From Bifidobacteriaceae bacterium (GTDB taxonomy: Bacteria; Actinomycetota; Actinomycetes; Actinomycetales; WQXJ01): DNA of 7,554 nucleotides. Positions 7,076 to 7,554 of the stretch are shown here, in pieces. How positions within the stretch are numbered: the stretch's first letter is position 1; each line of letters begins with the position of its first letter. Made by a program: the position numbers and the translations under genes. Under the pieces are notes generated by a model that saw only the letters and a program-made list of their open reading frames with translations, was not told the DNA's origin and did not search any database. The stretch covers positions 1-7,554 of the forward strand of contig JAIRNM010000220.1 of the NCBI GenBank assembly GCA_031258055.1, written 5' to 3'.

Positions 7076-7554
7076 TCAGAGCGTACGTGGGTTCGGTCCG
7101 TGTCGTGGTGGTGTTTGTGGCTGGCGGCCAGGGGTGGTGTGGGTTTGATGGGTTCGCAGGAGGGCGTTGGCGCGGGCTTGGGCACGGCGTTGTCCGATGG
7201 TGGTTGGTGGTGGACCGAATGGTTGACTGCCGGTGATTTGGTAGCGGTCGCGGTAGGCGGCTAGGGCGAGGGCGGCTTGCCGCCACGTGGTGGCGGCTGG
7301 GCCTGATTGAGTGGGTTTGGGTCCGAGGGTGTCGAGCCAGGGCGCGTCTTCGTAGATGGCGTTGGCGAGGAGTTGGGTGGCGCGTTGTTCGATTAGTTGG
7401 CGTCGGTCGTTGAGCGCTTGGGCCATGTCTTCAGCGATGGGTCCTGTCGCTTCGGGGATCAGGCCGACAATCAGGCGGGGTCTGGTTGGACGGACGCCGC
7501 CACGGCGTGGCCGGCTGGTGGCGGCTTGGAGCCGGTGGTGGAGGATGCTGGCGG
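7076..7554 (-). CDS. Conjugative relaxase, MobF (TraA/TrwC) type, C-terminal part only
   Basis: The gene runs on the minus strand from beyond the window to TGA at 7078-7076. The visible 158 or so residues match my memory of the C-terminal tail of large actinobacterial MobF relaxases. They include a stretch reading AGLIPE-like (here VGLIPEATGP), then QALNDRRQLIEQRA, then APWLDTLGPKP, WRQAALALAAYRDRYQITG, and GPPPTTIGQRRAQARANALL. MobF relaxases nick the transfer origin and unwind plasmid or integrative-element DNA for conjugation. The nuclease and helicase domains would lie outside the window. The frame stays open to position 7554, so M at 7426 is internal and not a start. The last 25 residues are Pro/Thr-rich and low in complexity. 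The gene converges on the permease gene with 94 bases between their stops. The family call comes from recognised patterns, not a search. Confidence 0.82.
   Translation of the reverse strand, partial: ASILHHRLQAATSRPRRGGVRPTRPRLIVGLIPEATGPIAEDMAQALNDRRQLIEQRATQLLANAIYEDAPWLDTLGPKPTQSGPAATTWRQAALALAAYRDRYQITGSQPFGPPPTTIGQRRAQARANALLRTHQTHTTPGRQPQTPPRHGPNPRTL

Noticed and set aside
1..7554. CRISPR arrays, tRNA or rRNA genes, insertion sequences
   Set aside because: Apart from the 17-bp tandem pair I see no spaced direct repeats, no cloverleaf-like sequences, and no transposase motifs.

Overview
The window comes from a high-GC Gram-positive bacterium, most likely an actinobacterium. Lines of it that I counted by hand run from about 45% to 73% GC. 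TTA codons occur in several genes, so it does not look like a Streptomyces that avoids TTA. I cannot name the genus.

Positions 1-4281 hold a class III lanthipeptide locus in the order synthetase, precursor, exporter. This is the order known from the labyrinthopeptin (labKC-labA-labT) and SapB (ramC-ramS-ramAB) clusters. The synthetase (176-2365) has a kinase domain and a class III cyclase domain without zinc ligands. Its usual N-terminal lyase domain is missing from the reading frame. LanKC-like sequence continues upstream of the first possible start and then runs into a perfect 17-bp tandem duplication (80-113) and in-frame TAG codons, so the lyase part appears to have been cut off by mutation.

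A small gene nested in and running past the synthetase 3' end (2289-2408) encodes a 39-residue precursor with an ILSLQ leader motif and two S-x2-S-x2-C core motifs. This is a convincing labionin-type substrate. A 12-bp hairpin separates it from an ABC exporter gene (2467-4281).

Positions 4307-6981 are a translationally coupled ABC ATPase and FtsX-fold permease pair. Its size and membrane layout resemble Bce-type antimicrobial peptide resistance transporters. It may be the immunity module, although it is more GC-rich than the genes before it. A candidate terminator follows.

From 7076 to the window end, on the opposite strand, is the C-terminal part of a MobF-type (TraA/TrwC) conjugative relaxase. 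The lanthipeptide locus therefore sits next to, or on, a conjugative element.

If the locus works, the kinase would phosphorylate core Ser residues, a lyase supplied from elsewhere would eliminate phosphate, the cyclase would form rings, the first ABC protein would export the peptide, and the second ABC pair would protect the cell. If the lyase is truly lost, the locus is decaying or makes an incompletely processed peptide.
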